From: Rhododendron vialii
Lineage: Eukaryota; Streptophyta; Magnoliopsida; Ericales; Ericaceae
Direction of reading: 5' to 3'
DNA: 64,000 nt
NCBI RefSeq assembly: GCF_030253575.1
Contig: NC_080569.1
Location: forward strand, 13,389,501 to 13,453,500
Below the pieces are notes generated by a model. The model was not told the DNA's origin. It did not search any database and worked only from the letters and a program-made list of their open reading frames with translations. Of this stretch, positions 20,701 through 32,210 are shown piece after piece (position 1 is the first letter of the stretch; every line of letters starts with the position of its first letter). The position numbers and the translations under genes were made by a program.

Positions 20701-23700
20701 GGGAGCTGACAACTTTTTGAGGAGGCATGCATTTAACGTACTCAAGTTCAAAGTAAAGTCTATTGGTGTCCAACATTACCCCTTTTTCCCAACTTTTAAA
20801 ATTGCTATTTGTAAGTGGTAGATTTTTGGAAACCTAAATAGTTTGATACTTCGACTTTCAAAGTGGACATGCATTTTGGGACATTCCCCATTGGGATGAT
20901 GAACACCATGGGACAGAGGGAGCTGCAGTTTGAGTTCTTTTCTATCGCTTTTGTTTACAATGGTTTAGCCAAGATGTCCTTTTGTATTTTCCTTTTTAGG
21001 TCATCAGTTTTCAACCTAGTTTCAGCAATTTTTTTTTTCCAGTATTTGTAATGCCATATACATTTTCTATGGGTGACAGGTTTATGGAAACAACGTGGAA
21101 ATCCAAGCATTGGCCGAAATGTATAATCGTCCTATTCATATTTATTCCTACGGCACAGGTTCCACTCTATTTTAGGTTACACATGGTTCTTGCATTCTGT
21201 TTAAAGATATTCCTGCTGGTCCATCATGTAACTATTCTTATTCCAGATTGTATGAATGCAGAGCCTATCAACATATTCCATGGAAGCTATGATACAGACA
21301 CTCCTCCCATACGATTAAGTTATCACCATGGGAATCATTACAACTCACTTGTTGATCCACGGCGGCTGGCCATTGGTGCAGGGCTTGGATTTAGCTCTCT
21401 GCGGGGGGTAAGTGGGTGGTACTCTTTCGGTCTTGTGTTATTCCAGTGAGCAATTTTAATCTCCAAGTAACTGAACTAGTATATCTTTCGTGAAATGTAT
21501 ATGGGGAGAGAGTGGAAATGGTCTCCTGCATTTTGTTTTCTTTGCTTCGTGGTCTTCTTCCCTTTTTCCCCTTTGGGTGGTGGAGAGTTCTGTTCTTGGA
21601 GCAATATGTTCAACTTCCACATGTAACACTAGTTTTAGCCTGGCCTTGAGGTTGAACAGTCATCGATATAACTAGAAATACGTGCTGATTAATAGATGTT
21701 GCCAAGTTTCAGCAGTGTCCAGGAGAGCATGAAAGGAAACTTATACACATTTTTTTCCTCTCTTTTTTTTTTCTTCTGTTTATTTCATGGTTAAGGTGAC
21801 ATTGACCAAACTTGCATTCAACCAGCCCATGAACATCCCCCCAGGCTCAGTTGGGAGGTTATGTTTGAAGTCAAGGGTTAACCGTTGGGGTTCGGTTTGG
21901 TTATGGTTTTGGCTATGATCCAAACCGATATCCTTACCGAACTGAACCGAAGTAGTGAAATTGTAAAAATACCCTTAACATACATTTCTATATAGGATTT
22001 AGACTCAGATTAGGGTTCACTTCATACTTTCAAAGTCTGAAAGACACAAACACGCCGCTCACCGTCGACCCACGTTTTCACCCCCAAACCGTTCACGGTT
22101 CACCCCACCTTCGTTCTCCTCTTCTCCGTCCGATTGATTGTTGGTGTAGCGCCATCGCTGGTTCTCCTCTCCTCTTCTCTGGTTCTCCATTCTGAATAAT
22201 CTATTGCGGGCTTATGCTTTGACTTTTTCCTTCTCTGGTTCTCTGTATTCTATAGGAGTATATATACAAAATCACAGCTTCTTTGACTTTCTCTGAAAAT
22301 CAGGGTTAGGGCTTGTAAACATTTTGCTTTTCCAGAATTTAGGCCTCCTTTCTTGTACTCTTTCCTCCTCTGAAAGAGCAAAGCTTCCAGTCAGATCTCT
22401 ATAAAAATTTGTACATACTGTATTTTGTTCTTTGAATTCTCCTTTTTTTGTTTCTGATTTTCATTCTATTATAAATTTGTACATGCTGTATTTTATTCTT
22501 CAAATTCTCCATTTTCTGTATTCTGAATTTACTAGTTATATTATAAATTAATAGTAATTCGGGTCAGGTTTGATTGGGGAAAAGCCAACCCGTGAATATC
22601 CGTTGGGTACGGTTATGGCACAGCTTGTCCCATCCCCAGACCCTGACGAATAATGGGGCAGATTCGGGTACACTAAATTTTTTGGGTATAGGGTATGGTT
22701 ATCCCAATATCTGCCCGATCTGCCCCGTTGCCATTCTCTAAGGCTTGGAGTGTAGGGTGGTTTATAATTTGCGAATGGTTAACATGCTGGTATTTCATTG
22801 TTATAACAATATCATCATCCCCTGTTCCTGATGGTTGTTTTAGGCACCGATCTTTGTGCTCTGTGCTGGTATTGTTCTCATTGTTTGTATCAATATTATC
22901 ATCCTCTATGCCTCTATACCTGACGGTTGACTAATCTACTGATCGTTGTGGTACAGAGAAATGTTGACACAGATCAAGTCAAGGCTGCTATCAAAGCTCA
23001 ACAAGACCAACAGATTGATAATGTAAATGCCTAGATGGTATTTTAGCAAGCTGTATGAACGTATGACTTAACAAAGTACTAATATGAGTGTAATCTTGCA
23101 ATATCAGGCACTCCTAGCAGAAGGCCGATTTTTCTCGGATCTTGAGCTCACGGAAAAAGAGATTGAGCGTATGGTAATGGAAGCTTCTCGGGCTGAATAT
23201 CTTTCTGATGACAAGTTCAAGCAGCAACTCGGTTGCCAAGAATCCTCCACTTCTGGTGCTGAACCATCATCATCTGGGGCTAGTGAGTTTCCTCTGCTGC
23301 TTATCACAGCCACAATTTCATAATCAGACCACTTTGATGAATTTTGGTTCTTGCTAGCTGAAATGGATTGCTTTAAACTTTGTCCTAAAGCAGAATGGTG
23401 TAAATTCTAGAAAGAAGAATGGTGCAAACTTTGTCCTACTTTGCTAGCTGAATTCCAATTATGAAGGGAAACTTTTTCATAATCGTCTCCACTGTTTCTT
23501 TAAACAGGGTCTTCTGGGAGTGATACCAAGGCGGGTGCTCTGGCGGATGCTGTTCTCAGTAGCAGCATGCAAATAGTGCTGTCAATGGGGTTCAGCTATC
23601 TGCAAGTGATCGAAGCTTACAGCATATTTGGAGACGATGTTGATTCCATGGTTTGCTACCTTCTGGAGACTGGCAATAGCAGCAGGCGCAAAGGTAAGGC

Positions 23701-23710
23701 CACTGAATGA
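17702..23710 (+). CDS. OTLD1: OTU-domain deubiquitinase with C-terminal UBA-like segment (OTLD1-like), 8 exons
   Basis: The spliced product is 529 residues. Exons: 17702-18382, 18549-18710, 19253-19330, 21080-21158, 21262-21407, 22957-23022, 23108-23282, 23508-23710; all phases agree with GT..AG introns. The start [10 protein letters not shown], a Ser/Pro-rich disordered N-terminus (1-227), the OTU domain and the end RRKGKATE match Arabidopsis OTLD1, an otubain-like deubiquitinase reported to act on histone H2B with the demethylase KDM1C. Catalytic features: D-G-N-C (Cys about 254) in [20 protein letters not shown], and the histidine in [12 protein letters not shown] (about 359). The C-terminal [20 protein letters not shown] segment is UBA-like and should bind ubiquitin. 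Intron 5 (1.5 kb) carries inserted repeat-like sequence. The enzyme class is certain; the exact orthology is less so. Confidence 0.93.
21408..22956. other. Intron 5 of the OTU gene with probable insertion
   Basis: From about 21880 to 22700 the intron contains motifs such as GGTTCGGTTTGGTTATGG and, further on, GGGTACGGTTATGGC, with AT-rich filler between. These resemble hAT-type non-autonomous elements, but I could not pair clean TIRs or a TSD. No extra exon is needed to complete the protein. Confidence 0.35.
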
Positions 23711-24126
23711 GCAAGGTTGAGTGATATTTTGGATTAAATTGGCTTTTGCTTTTGGAGGATTGTAATTTGGGGAAGGAAAATTCTCACTTCCGAATAGGAC
23801 ATGCTTTTGGAACTCTAAATATGCTAGTTAACTGTTAACTTGAGTTTCGAGACTGCTAATTATAGAGTTAGCTGGAATATTTGAACTCCCTGGAGCATTT
23901 TGTTTATATGGTGATGGGAACATCTGAATGTAGCTGATTTATTTTCTTGTTGAGTTTGAACTTTTTGAGTCTGGGATTTGGCAAAGGCTATGTTTGAAAC
24001 TTGGATTTGTCAAGGCTGAGTTGGGTTCATGGATTTATTGAAAATCTACCGGACAAGACTAGAATCAGCAGCTAAATTTATGTAGTTTGTCTAGAATGTA
24101 TACAAAAACAACTGAAGTGGAAAGGT

Positions 24127-24739
24127 AATTTTTTTTGATCAGCAAAAAGAAAATTTTATTAACTCAGACAAAGTACAGAGGTAAGAAAAGAGTGGAGACA
24201 CTGGCTGGATCATACATAACCCTCTTCTCTTAACCACATGGAGGAAAACTAATTAGGGTCTAACAGGCTGAGTCTAAACCAGGAGAAAAACACCTAAATG
24301 GCCAAGGTGGGTAAGAAACCATTCTAAACCAAAAACAACTCAAACCCAAAAGGCAAAGCCCAAAATACCTAATTCAACTCAAACCCCCAAACCCTAACCC
24401 AAGCAACTACCCCACCGCTTGCCACCAACAGCGCCACTGCCACAGCCATTGCCACAGCCACCGTCGAACCTACAAAACAGCACCACAACCACAACACAAG
24501 CTACACAGATCGAAACAAACAAAGAAAGCCGCTGCCCAACAAGCCACCAACCAGCACCCGCTGCCACCGAACCCAACCGGGTTCACATGCACGCTCCAGA
24601 CCACCAATCAAACCAAGGTAGGGGCGGACCAAAGCGATCAAAACAACGAGGAAGCGAGAGCCGGGGGAGGAGGGAAGCGGGTTGGCTCCCCCCCAGGCAG
24701 TAGCGACGGCGAGAGAAGCCCTAGGCTAGAAGAAAATTT

Positions 24740-24789
<50 letters not shown>

Positions 24790-24790
24790 T
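24127..24790 (-). mobile_element. LINE-derived non-autonomous retroposon, copy 1
   Basis: It is minus-oriented. The plus strand starts with a poly-T run, then GATCAGCAAAAAGAAAATTTT (the reversed 3' tail), and ends in a (GA)n tract. A perfect 11-bp duplication AGTGGAAAGGT flanks it at 24116-24126 and 24791-24801, as expected for target-primed reverse transcription. Internal blocks (AACCACATGGAGGAAA, CAACAGGCTGAG) recur in the copy at 53539-57019. Its frames encode only low-complexity Gly/Val/Cys-rich peptides. It lies 417 bp downstream of the OTU gene. Confidence 0.75.
24738..24784. repeat. (GA)n microsatellite
   Basis: About 47 bp of uninterrupted GA, at the 5' end of the minus-strand retroposon. 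Confidence 0.95.
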
Positions 24791-24801
24791 AGTGGAAAGG
24801 T

Positions 24802-25660
24802 TTCTTGTTCATGTTTTGCTGAAGTTGAGAGCTAGTAAACAGAATAAATGGATGTCATCCAACGCAGCCTTGGGGGGAAGGGTAATTGAAGTTCTTATAT
24901 ACTTTACTCAAGTAGAGAGAGAGAGTGCTACTCCGGTTTTTACCCTCAGAAAACAAAAAAGCTACTCCAGCAAACCTATTCTGCTGTGCATTACTTCTCA
25001 TGTTCTAACTTCTAACAAACTGAGCTTCTTCATTTGGTCATCTAACTTATTTTTAGTGTCAGATGCCTAGTTAACACAGTTTTTCCTTTAAAGTTTTACT
25101 AGATTTGACTATTTAAAGGGGATATTATGTAACACACTTAAGAGTGTTCCTTGCTAAAGGGTTTTTTTTTTTTTTGAGGGAGGGGGGAGAGAAAGAGAAG
25201 AAAAACGGAGAAGACAGTTGAAGGAAAGACGAACAATTTAAAGAAAAGAGGAGAGAGAAGAGAGAGCATACGCGACTCATGTGAATGAGTGTTGATGGGT
25301 CTGGTTCCGGCGTCTGGTTACGCAAAGCTTTTCTTTATGTTTGTTTTGTTTTGTTGTTGTATTTTTTGTAGTAATTTATTTTCGTATTAATATAATTGGG
25401 TTGATGTTTTCCTCGAAAAAAAAACCTTTGTTTTCACTTTAACCAGCACTATAAAAACAATTTAGAATGTCAAACATACCATCCTTCAGTTTCTATCTAG
25501 CAAACTTTTTACACATAATTTTGCGTCTCATTTTTAACCCTTTTCTTTCTACTACTAATCTACTATTTATATTGTCACACTGTTAACTTAACCTGGACTG
25601 GAGGATTGGGAGGTGCTCTAAAAGGAAAACAAAAATACTGCTAGGCTTGCAAAATGCGCG

Positions 25661-25696
<36 letters not shown>

Positions 25697-25709
25697 ATGA
25701 GCTATATAT
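24802..25709. other. Intergenic region and 5' leader of the PPR gene
   Basis: No gene was seen. It holds poly-T and GA/AG-rich runs (25160-25270). A CGCGCGCTCTCTCT tract (25657-25694) ends 15 bp before the PPR start codon and is probably in its 5' leader. Confidence 0.5.
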
Positions 25710-27905
25710 ATGGCTTCTTCCCTCTCTCTCCCCAAAACTGTAACTGTCCCTTCTAGAATCCAACGTTTGCTTACAAACCCATTAGCACCATTCGCGTTCA
25801 CCCAACACCTCTCTTCTTCACCTCTGCCTCTAAACCCCCACCGCTACTCCTCCAACAATATCAACCTGCTTGACAGCCTCAATCTCGAGTCATTCTACAC
25901 ATCTCTTTTATCTATTTCAACCAGCAATAGACAGTTAAATCAAATCCATGCTCAGCTATTCCTCTCTGGACTACAAGCTAACGGCTTCATAATAACAAAA
26001 TTCATTAACGTTTGTGGTGATCTTGGGGAGATTCGTTATGCACGTCAGGTGTTCGACCATTTTCCTGACCCGTTTGTGCATCTGTGGAACGCCATCATTC
26101 GGGTTTACTCCAGGCACAACTTGTTCAGTGAAGCTTTTGAGATGTATCGGAGAATGCAGGTTTGTGGGGTGAGACCAGATTGCTTCACTCTCCCTCCCGT
26201 GCTCAAAGCTTGCAGTGGGTTCGTTGCGATTGAAGCAGGTCGGGTGGTACACGGGCAGGTATTCAGACACGGGTTTGGATCTGACATGTTTTTGCAAAAT
26301 GGGCTTGTGGACTTGTACGCAAAATGTGGTCAAATTGCGCGTGCAAGAGTTATTTTTGATGGGGTATATGATAAGACAATAGTTTCTTGGACATCAATCA
26401 TTTCTGGGTATGCTCAGAATGGGCAGCCTGTAGAAGCGTTGACAATCTTTTCTGATATGAGGAAACTGGATGTAAAATTAGACTGGATTGCTCTTGTAAG
26501 CATCCTGAGGGCTTATACCGACGTAGAGGATTTGGAACAAGGGAAATCAATTCATGGTTGTGTTATTAAAATGGGTCTTGAATTCGAGCCAGACTTGTGC
26601 ATTGGACTTACGACCATGTATGCAAAATGTGGGCAGGTAATGGTTGCAAGGTCGTTATTTGATCAAATGGAGGTACCCAATGTGATTCTGTGGAATGCCA
26701 TGATTTCGGGGTATGCAAAGAACGGTTGCGCTGAAGAAGCTGTGGAGCTTTTCCAGGGGATGATGTCTAAAAACATTAGACCAAATTTGATCACAGTCAT
26801 ATCTACAATCTTAGCTTGCGCACAAGTGGGGTCACTTGAACAAGCCAGGTGGATGGACAACTATGTCAACAATACCTCATATAGGGACGATGTTTATGTC
26901 AGCGCGGCCCTCATCGACATGTATGCAAAATGTGGAAATGTAGAGTTGGCTCGAAAAGTATTCAACCAAACTAGGGATAGAGATGTGGTTGTTTGGAGTG
27001 CTATGATTGTAGGATACGGATTGCATGGTTGTGGCAAAGAAGCTATTGATCTTTTCCACAAATTGAAGCAAGCTCAAGTCCATCCCAATGATGTCACCTT
27101 CATTGGGCTGCTAACTGCATGTAACCATTCGGGTCTTGTACAAGAAGGATGGGAATTTTTCCACAAAATGAAAGAATATAGAATTGAGCCACGTCACCAG
27201 CATTATGCTTGTGTGGTTGATCTTCTTGGCCGTGCAGGCTACTTGGATTGGGCGCATGATTTTATCATGAAAATGCCAATCGAACCAGGTGTCACTATAT
27301 GGGGAGCCCTTTTGAGCGCGTGTAAAATTTATCGCCGTGTAATTTTGGGAGAATACGCTGCGGAAAAGCTTTTCTCATTAGACCCGTTAAACACTGGACA
27401 TTATGTGCAGCTTTCAAATCTCTATGCTTCAGCCCGTAGGTGGAATGGTGTTGCAAAGGTGAGGGTTTTGATGAGGGAGAGAGGATTGAGTAAGGATACG
27501 GGTTATAGTATGGTTGAGGTTAATGGAAAGCTTCAAGCCTTCCGTATGGGGGACAAATCACATCCAAGAGCAAAGGAGATTAACGAGGAGCTTGAGACGT
27601 TAGAGAGGAGGATAAAGGAGGCTGGATTCGTACCGGATACGGAATCTGTGTTGCATGACTTGAATAATGAAGACAAGGAGGAGAGTCTTTGTAATCATAG
27701 TGAAAGGTTAGCAATTGTGTATGGCCTAATCAGTACCCCTCCTGGTACTACGCTTAGGATAACGAAGAATCTCAGGGCATGTGTGAATTGTCATTCGGCA
27801 ACAAAGGTGATAACGAAGCTCGTCGGTAGGGAGATAGTAGTAAGGGATGCAAACCGTTTTCACCATTTCAAGGATGGAGTTTGTTCTTGTGGAGATTATT
27901 GGTGA
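25710..27905 (+). CDS. MEF22: DYW-type PPR protein, MEF22-like organellar RNA-editing factor
   Basis: This is one uninterrupted exon of 731 residues. It has an N-terminal Ser/Pro/Leu-rich targeting-like segment (about 1-60), then tandem PLS-class pentatricopeptide repeats from about residue 75 (units such as [20 protein letters not shown] and [20 protein letters not shown]), E and E+ motifs, and a complete DYW cytidine-deaminase domain. The deaminase shows H663-S-E665, C691-x-x-C694 and the terminal CSCGDYW. PPR tracts read a cis element in RNA and the DYW domain converts C to U. The sequence closely resembles Arabidopsis MEF22 (At3g12770), which edits a nad3 site in mitochondria. The start ATG follows a CT tract and a TATATATA run; no upstream in-frame ATG is needed. 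Confidence 0.93.
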   Translation: MASSLSLPKTVTVPSRIQRLLTNPLAPFAFTQHLSSSPLPLNPHRYSSNNINLLDSLNLESFYTSLLSISTSNRQLNQIHAQLFLSGLQANGFIITKFINVCGDLGEIRYARQVFDHFPDPFVHLWNAIIRVYSRHNLFSEAFEMYRRMQVCGVRPDCFTLPPVLKACSGFVAIEAGRVVHGQVFRHGFGSDMFLQNGLVDLYAKCGQIARARVIFDGVYDKTIVSWTSIISGYAQNGQPVEALTIFSDMRKLDVKLDWIALVSILRAYTDVEDLEQGKSIHGCVIKMGLEFEPDLCIGLTTMYAKCGQVMVARSLFDQMEVPNVILWNAMISGYAKNGCAEEAVELFQGMMSKNIRPNLITVISTILACAQVGSLEQARWMDNYVNNTSYRDDVYVSAALIDMYAKCGNVELARKVFNQTRDRDVVVWSAMIVGYGLHGCGKEAIDLFHKLKQAQVHPNDVTFIGLLTACNHSGLVQEGWEFFHKMKEYRIEPRHQHYACVVDLLGRAGYLDWAHDFIMKMPIEPGVTIWGALLSACKIYRRVILGEYAAEKLFSLDPLNTGHYVQLSNLYASARRWNGVAKVRVLMRERGLSKDTGYSMVEVNGKLQAFRMGDKSHPRAKEINEELETLERRIKEAGFVPDTESVLHDLNNEDKEESLCNHSERLAIVYGLISTPPGTTLRITKNLRACVNCHSATKVITKLVGREIVVRDANRFHHFKDGVCSCGDYW

Positions 27906-29255
27906 GAAGAGTATGTTGGAATTCTGGGGAGCTTATAATTTTGCACCCACTAAATAAATCTGAGAGAAGAATACAGATATGGTATTATTTTGGTTGTGGC
28001 CTCGTCACTGTGCATAGACTTTCAAGCAGCAGACACTGACATACGATGTTGTAAGTTATCTTTAGGCACTTTTAGTGTAAAGATAATCACCCAGTAAGAT
28101 TATTTCTCAGGAGAAAAGATCATTCCTTTCAAATTCTTATTTGATGTGTAGTACTATCCATGTACATGTGTTTTTGAAAGAACAAGGTAAAGAGAAACAT
28201 TTAAAGTTCCATCTTCCCAGTTAAACTCCAATTTATTCTATCCATAGTTCTAATCTGTTGGCAGTGGCTGTACAAACTGTCTAAACTGAAATTTGAAATG
28301 CCTGATAGTTTTCAATACATTATCTTCGAGAAGTGATTAGGCTTCCGCAATTAGTTTGAACGGTGGCAATTAGACCTGAATTTTTTGATAAAATATCTCC
28401 ATCATGTTGTTAGCTCTCTGATTCTTACAGGGTGGAATCACCTGATATAAACCAGCTTTCGATTGTTAATCTCCCGCCTAAGCTGAGGATATATGTATTT
28501 GACGACTGACGTTGGAAAGTGGAGAAATATTACCTGAAGTTCACATGTTACTGCCCAGGTAGCGGAGATTGAGGCTCAGACTAGGTTGCTTTCTTGAGAT
28601 GATATGCGCTGTCTATGAAAGATTTCTGGTGTAATAGACGAAAGGAATGTAGGATTAGGGAACAACATGATTCAGGGATGCCATGATTTGAGGATGCTGT
28701 CAGTCCTAGTGATAACGGAAATATCGTGGTCTACTTTTCGTGCCAATCACAAGTGCACGGCCGGGATGATTTAATGGGGATAATTTCCATAGGAGCAGCG
28801 CTACGAATATTGATGTAAGCACACATATGTAAACATAGATGTGTCCAAAACCGTCCGATGCACGTGGTCCCAAACAGTAGACGTGGAGTTCACACACATC
28901 AAATGCTTCCGGACACATGTCCATTCAGATTTGTTCTCTATTGGTATGTCTCCATTGCATTATTTTAATTAATTTCATATATTTTCATCGTTAAAAGTCA
29001 ATAGTTTATGCAAGATGAATGTGTTCCTTCAATTGAAGATAGTTACAACTTAAGAAGGATTGTGTTGGGAGTATGGGTTATTCTGATGCGGAGGGATGGA
29101 AAACAACTCACTCTTGGCTTTGTTTATTTTAGTCATACAATGTGGGAATTTGATTCTAGACACTGAGATTGAAGTTGTAGATCTCAACTGCAAATTTCTC
29201 CATTTGCTGCCTTTCCTGAAAACATCTCCCACATACCATTACCGTTAATATGACA
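27906..29255. other. Intergenic region downstream of the PPR gene
   Basis: No gene was supported. The first few hundred bases are the likely 3' UTR (an AATAAATC signal near 27954). The rest is ordinary AT-rich sequence without identifiable TIRs. Confidence 0.4.
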
Positions 29256-29637
29256 TATATGGTGTCAATTTGTGAGATGCTTCATATTCCCCAAATGAAG
29301 TAGAATGCAAGGTATTTGGGTTTACCATTTTTGGGGGAGATAAAATTCTGAGGCTTATCAATATCGAGAGGGTTATCTCAAAGATGCAAGGGTGGGAATC
29401 TAGATTGTTTCCGTCAGCTGGTCGCGAGGTTCTTATGCCATTCAAGCAATCCCTAGTTACGCTATGGCCTGCTTCTCTTTATCTCAAAAGTTTTGTAATA
29501 AGTTGACTCAGTATGTTAAAAGGTTCTGGTGGTCTGGGTCGCCGGAGGATGCAAAATCCATTGGATTAATGGCAAGGAGCTATGTAAATCAAAGTGGAAT
29601 GGGGGCATGGGATTTCAAGATTTTCACAGTTTCAATC
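29256..29637 (+). mobile_element. LINE reverse-transcriptase fragment
   Basis: Across several frames the plus strand reads IPQMK..NARYLGLPF, RVISKMQGWESRLFPSAGRE, a segment like AIPSYAMACFSL, CNKLTQYVKRFWWSGSPED, and finally WINGKELCKSKWNGGMGFQD followed by FHSFNLSQLL. This is the C-terminal half of a plant L1 reverse transcriptase, dead through frameshifts. At about 29638 it stops abruptly and LRR-gene DNA begins. Confidence 0.75.
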
Positions 29638-30083
29638 TATCTCAGTTGCTTGAGAGTTGAGAGCAACAGGATTGTCACTCATTTATCTTTTTTCCATGTC
29701 ATTGTTAGCCGTTAGGTCTTTGCCTTTTTGTCTCTAAAGGTAATTTCACTAATTTGTTTTCTCTCTTCTTCTCTCGTTAACTGTGCAGATTCTTCCATCT
29801 GAGTTGGTCCTTAATATGAAACTTCAACTGTTGGACGCGGGGAACAATTCAATCACTAGCTGGTCTGACCTGAAGGTTATCCATTTTGTGGCAAATCTTC
29901 TCACCGTTTACTGATGTTGCCTGTGTCTGTATGGAGTATTTCTTATTATTTGTCCTGGCTTTGTTCTACTAGGCGCTGCCTTCGTTGGTTAACCTGAAAA
30001 ACCTAAATTTGCAAGGCAATCCCGTTGCTGAAAAGGACAGGTTAGCAAAAAAGGTATCTGTTACTTCTTTCTTGGGATGCTGC
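29638..30083 (+). pseudogene. Duplicated fragment of the LRR gene (intron 7 to intron 9)
   Basis: This segment is a near copy of 35207-35650, part of the LRR gene 5.6 kb downstream, in the same orientation. It includes the end of intron 7, the whole of exon 8 (about 29790-29876), intron 8, exon 9 (about 29974-30054) and the start of intron 9. Introns and splice sites are retained, so it arose by DNA copying rather than from mRNA. Both exon copies stay open with a handful of substitutions. Without the other exons it cannot make the protein. Confidence 0.92.
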
Positions 30084-30170
30084 AGCCATTGTGTCTGATA
30101 TTAGAGCTCTTGCTGGGGAAATGAAGCCGAGTCTGGTTTGGTCTTCCAGAGGGGGAAATAAGTGTTACCA
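30084..30170 (+). mobile_element. LINE RNase H-like remnant
   Basis: Right after the duplicated LRR fragment, the plus strand reads AAIVSDIRALAGEMKPSLVW followed by SSRGGNK. This resembles the C-terminal RNase H-like (RVT_3) part of plant LINE ORF2. It therefore continues the LINE that breaks off at 29637, with its zinc-binding middle replaced by LRR-gene DNA. Confidence 0.5.
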
Positions 30171-31204
30171 AATTTTTTTGGTTTCTATCCAATCGACGGA
30201 GAAATACCAATCGATGGGGAAATATCTTGTGATTGCTGGAATGTGGGTAAATTGTGAGACGGTGTTTGGTTCCTAGTTGTGTTTCAGGACTTCTTTGGAA
30301 GCAAACGTAGTAATATGGAATGAGTCGGGATAGAATCGAAAACTAATAAAGGAACTTTTATTAATCTCCAAGTAGTAGTACAAAATCGACAGAATATAAC
30401 CTGAATGAAGTACGATTTGCTAACAGTTATTTTTACTCCTAGAAAAGAAAAGATAAAGGCCTGTTGACGATTGATTGTGTGTTCTGAAAATACCATTAAT
30501 TCATGCTTAAATAGGCCCTCCTAACTTTGAATTTGAATCTTCCCTCCAAGATGACGGTTTTCCTTCTTCTTTTGCCATAACTTCCACGAAAGAACATGCA
30601 TACAAGTTGTATAACTGCTTCTTCAATCATGGGACAATTGGAAACACCTTCTTCTGCCACCTGTAATCCAATCGACGGAGAAAATGTACCAAATCTCACT
30701 CAATCGACGGAAACTTTATGTTAACTGATAAGCAGTTAATTAATTCATAAAGCCCTATTACGGCTTTATTATAATTAATTATAAAAAGTTCCATTAATCC
30801 TCCAATAATACTCTTCTATTTATGCCACGTGTCACTCAATTAACAGAGAAAAGGAAAATCACAGATATGGTGCAAACAATAAGGGGGCGACTATTCGCAA
30901 CCCATTGTTTTCTCCATTAGCCCATTAAAAATTTTCAAATAATTACAACATGAGTCCCCAATACAAAATATCCTATTTGCCCTTCTAACTTTTTAGACAC
31001 AACCCATCATCTCTTCTCTCAGTCAGTTCACACCTCCTCTATCTCCATAGCTCGCCATAGCCACCACCACTCGATCAAGAACACCGTCGCACCACCGCCA
31101 CTCCTCTCTCTCTCTCTCTCTCTCTCTCTTAGTACAGTCGTTATTGAATCACCACACTGTGACCATTTTGAAAACAATTTCGGTAATTAACTGTCGAAAA
31201 CATA
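30171..31204. other. Intergenic region with short repeats
   Basis: CCAATCGACGGAGAAA-type motifs recur at about 30189, 30667 and 30700. A CT tract lies at about 31103-31130. No gene and no clean element ends were found. Confidence 0.4.
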
Positions 31205-31206
31205 TA

Positions 31207-31478
31207 CTCCCTCCGTCCCTTTTTAAGTGTCCTGCTTCGCAACTCCAACTTATTAAAAAGACATCATCATTACACCTTTCACATCATCTTTTTCCTCCAC
31301 TTTCTTTACTTACCCATCATCATTACACTTTTACTCACTAACTTTTCAAAATAAAATCTACTTTAAGGAACAAAATAGACAATACACCAATTTTTACCCC
31401 CCTAACTTTACAAAATGGACACTTATTAAGAGACAGCCCAAAATGAAATACTGGACACAAAAAAAGAGACGGAGGGAG
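31207..31478. mobile_element. Stowaway-type MITE
   Basis: This 272-bp element has terminal inverted repeats CTCCCTCCGTCCC / GACGGAGGGAG and TA target duplications (31205-31206 and 31479-31480). The subterminal AAGTGTCC / GGACACTT pair is also inverted. This is the typical form of the Tc1/mariner-derived Stowaway superfamily; there is no coding capacity. Confidence 0.9.
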
Positions 31479-32210
31479 TATATATTCTCGACATATATAT
31501 TTTGGTAACTAACAGTTGAAAATATATTTGGTAATTAGCAGCACATTGGTTGGCTTCTCAGAGGGCTGCTTCAATTTGCATTTCATGAGTTACAGTTCCT
31601 CCCCCTAATCTTCTAAAGATTTTGGGTTTACATAGGGGGGTTGCTCCCTAGCTGTATTTGTCGATCAAAATAAAGAAAGAAAGAGATATATTGTGGCTTC
31701 CATCACTACTAGCATACAAGTAACACACAACTCATTTACACAATCAACCAACATCTTCAGGCAGAATCATCCTTGAAAAAATAATTGGACAATCGGTGGC
31801 TAAAATCATCATCCTTGAAAAAATGTAATTTTCCCCCATTTCCAAGGACCAGAGGAAATAGGCTATGCCCACTTTTGTTAACTCAACAGCTACATGAGTC
31901 CAACCGTTTTGTAATAGAGCTAGTGTTTCATTTCCTGTTGTGTAGCTTATTGGTTTGTACTCGTGCTTCCTCCAAAAAAAAAAAGGACCAGAGGAAAAAC
32001 TGTTTTGTTGTTGATAAAATTCTCAGGGGTGAATTATAAACTTTAAATTAAGAATGTGTGCGAATTGAAAATATTTCATAGTTGAGGGGGTGAAGTGCCC
32101 CTTCGGCAGCTGGACAGATCCGCCAGTGGAACAACCGTCATCGACAGGGAACAAAACCCCCCAGAGAGCATCTAGGGTTTTGTTGATTGATAGGAGAAAC
32201 CCAGAAAGCA

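Noticed and set aside
25971..26333. 120-codon antisense frame inside the PPR gene
   Set aside because: It is a shadow of the repeat-rich PPR coding sequence on the other strand, with no domain or promoter.
29464..29715. 83-codon frame as a new gene
   Set aside because: It is LINE reverse-transcriptase sequence that runs into copied LRR-gene intron DNA.
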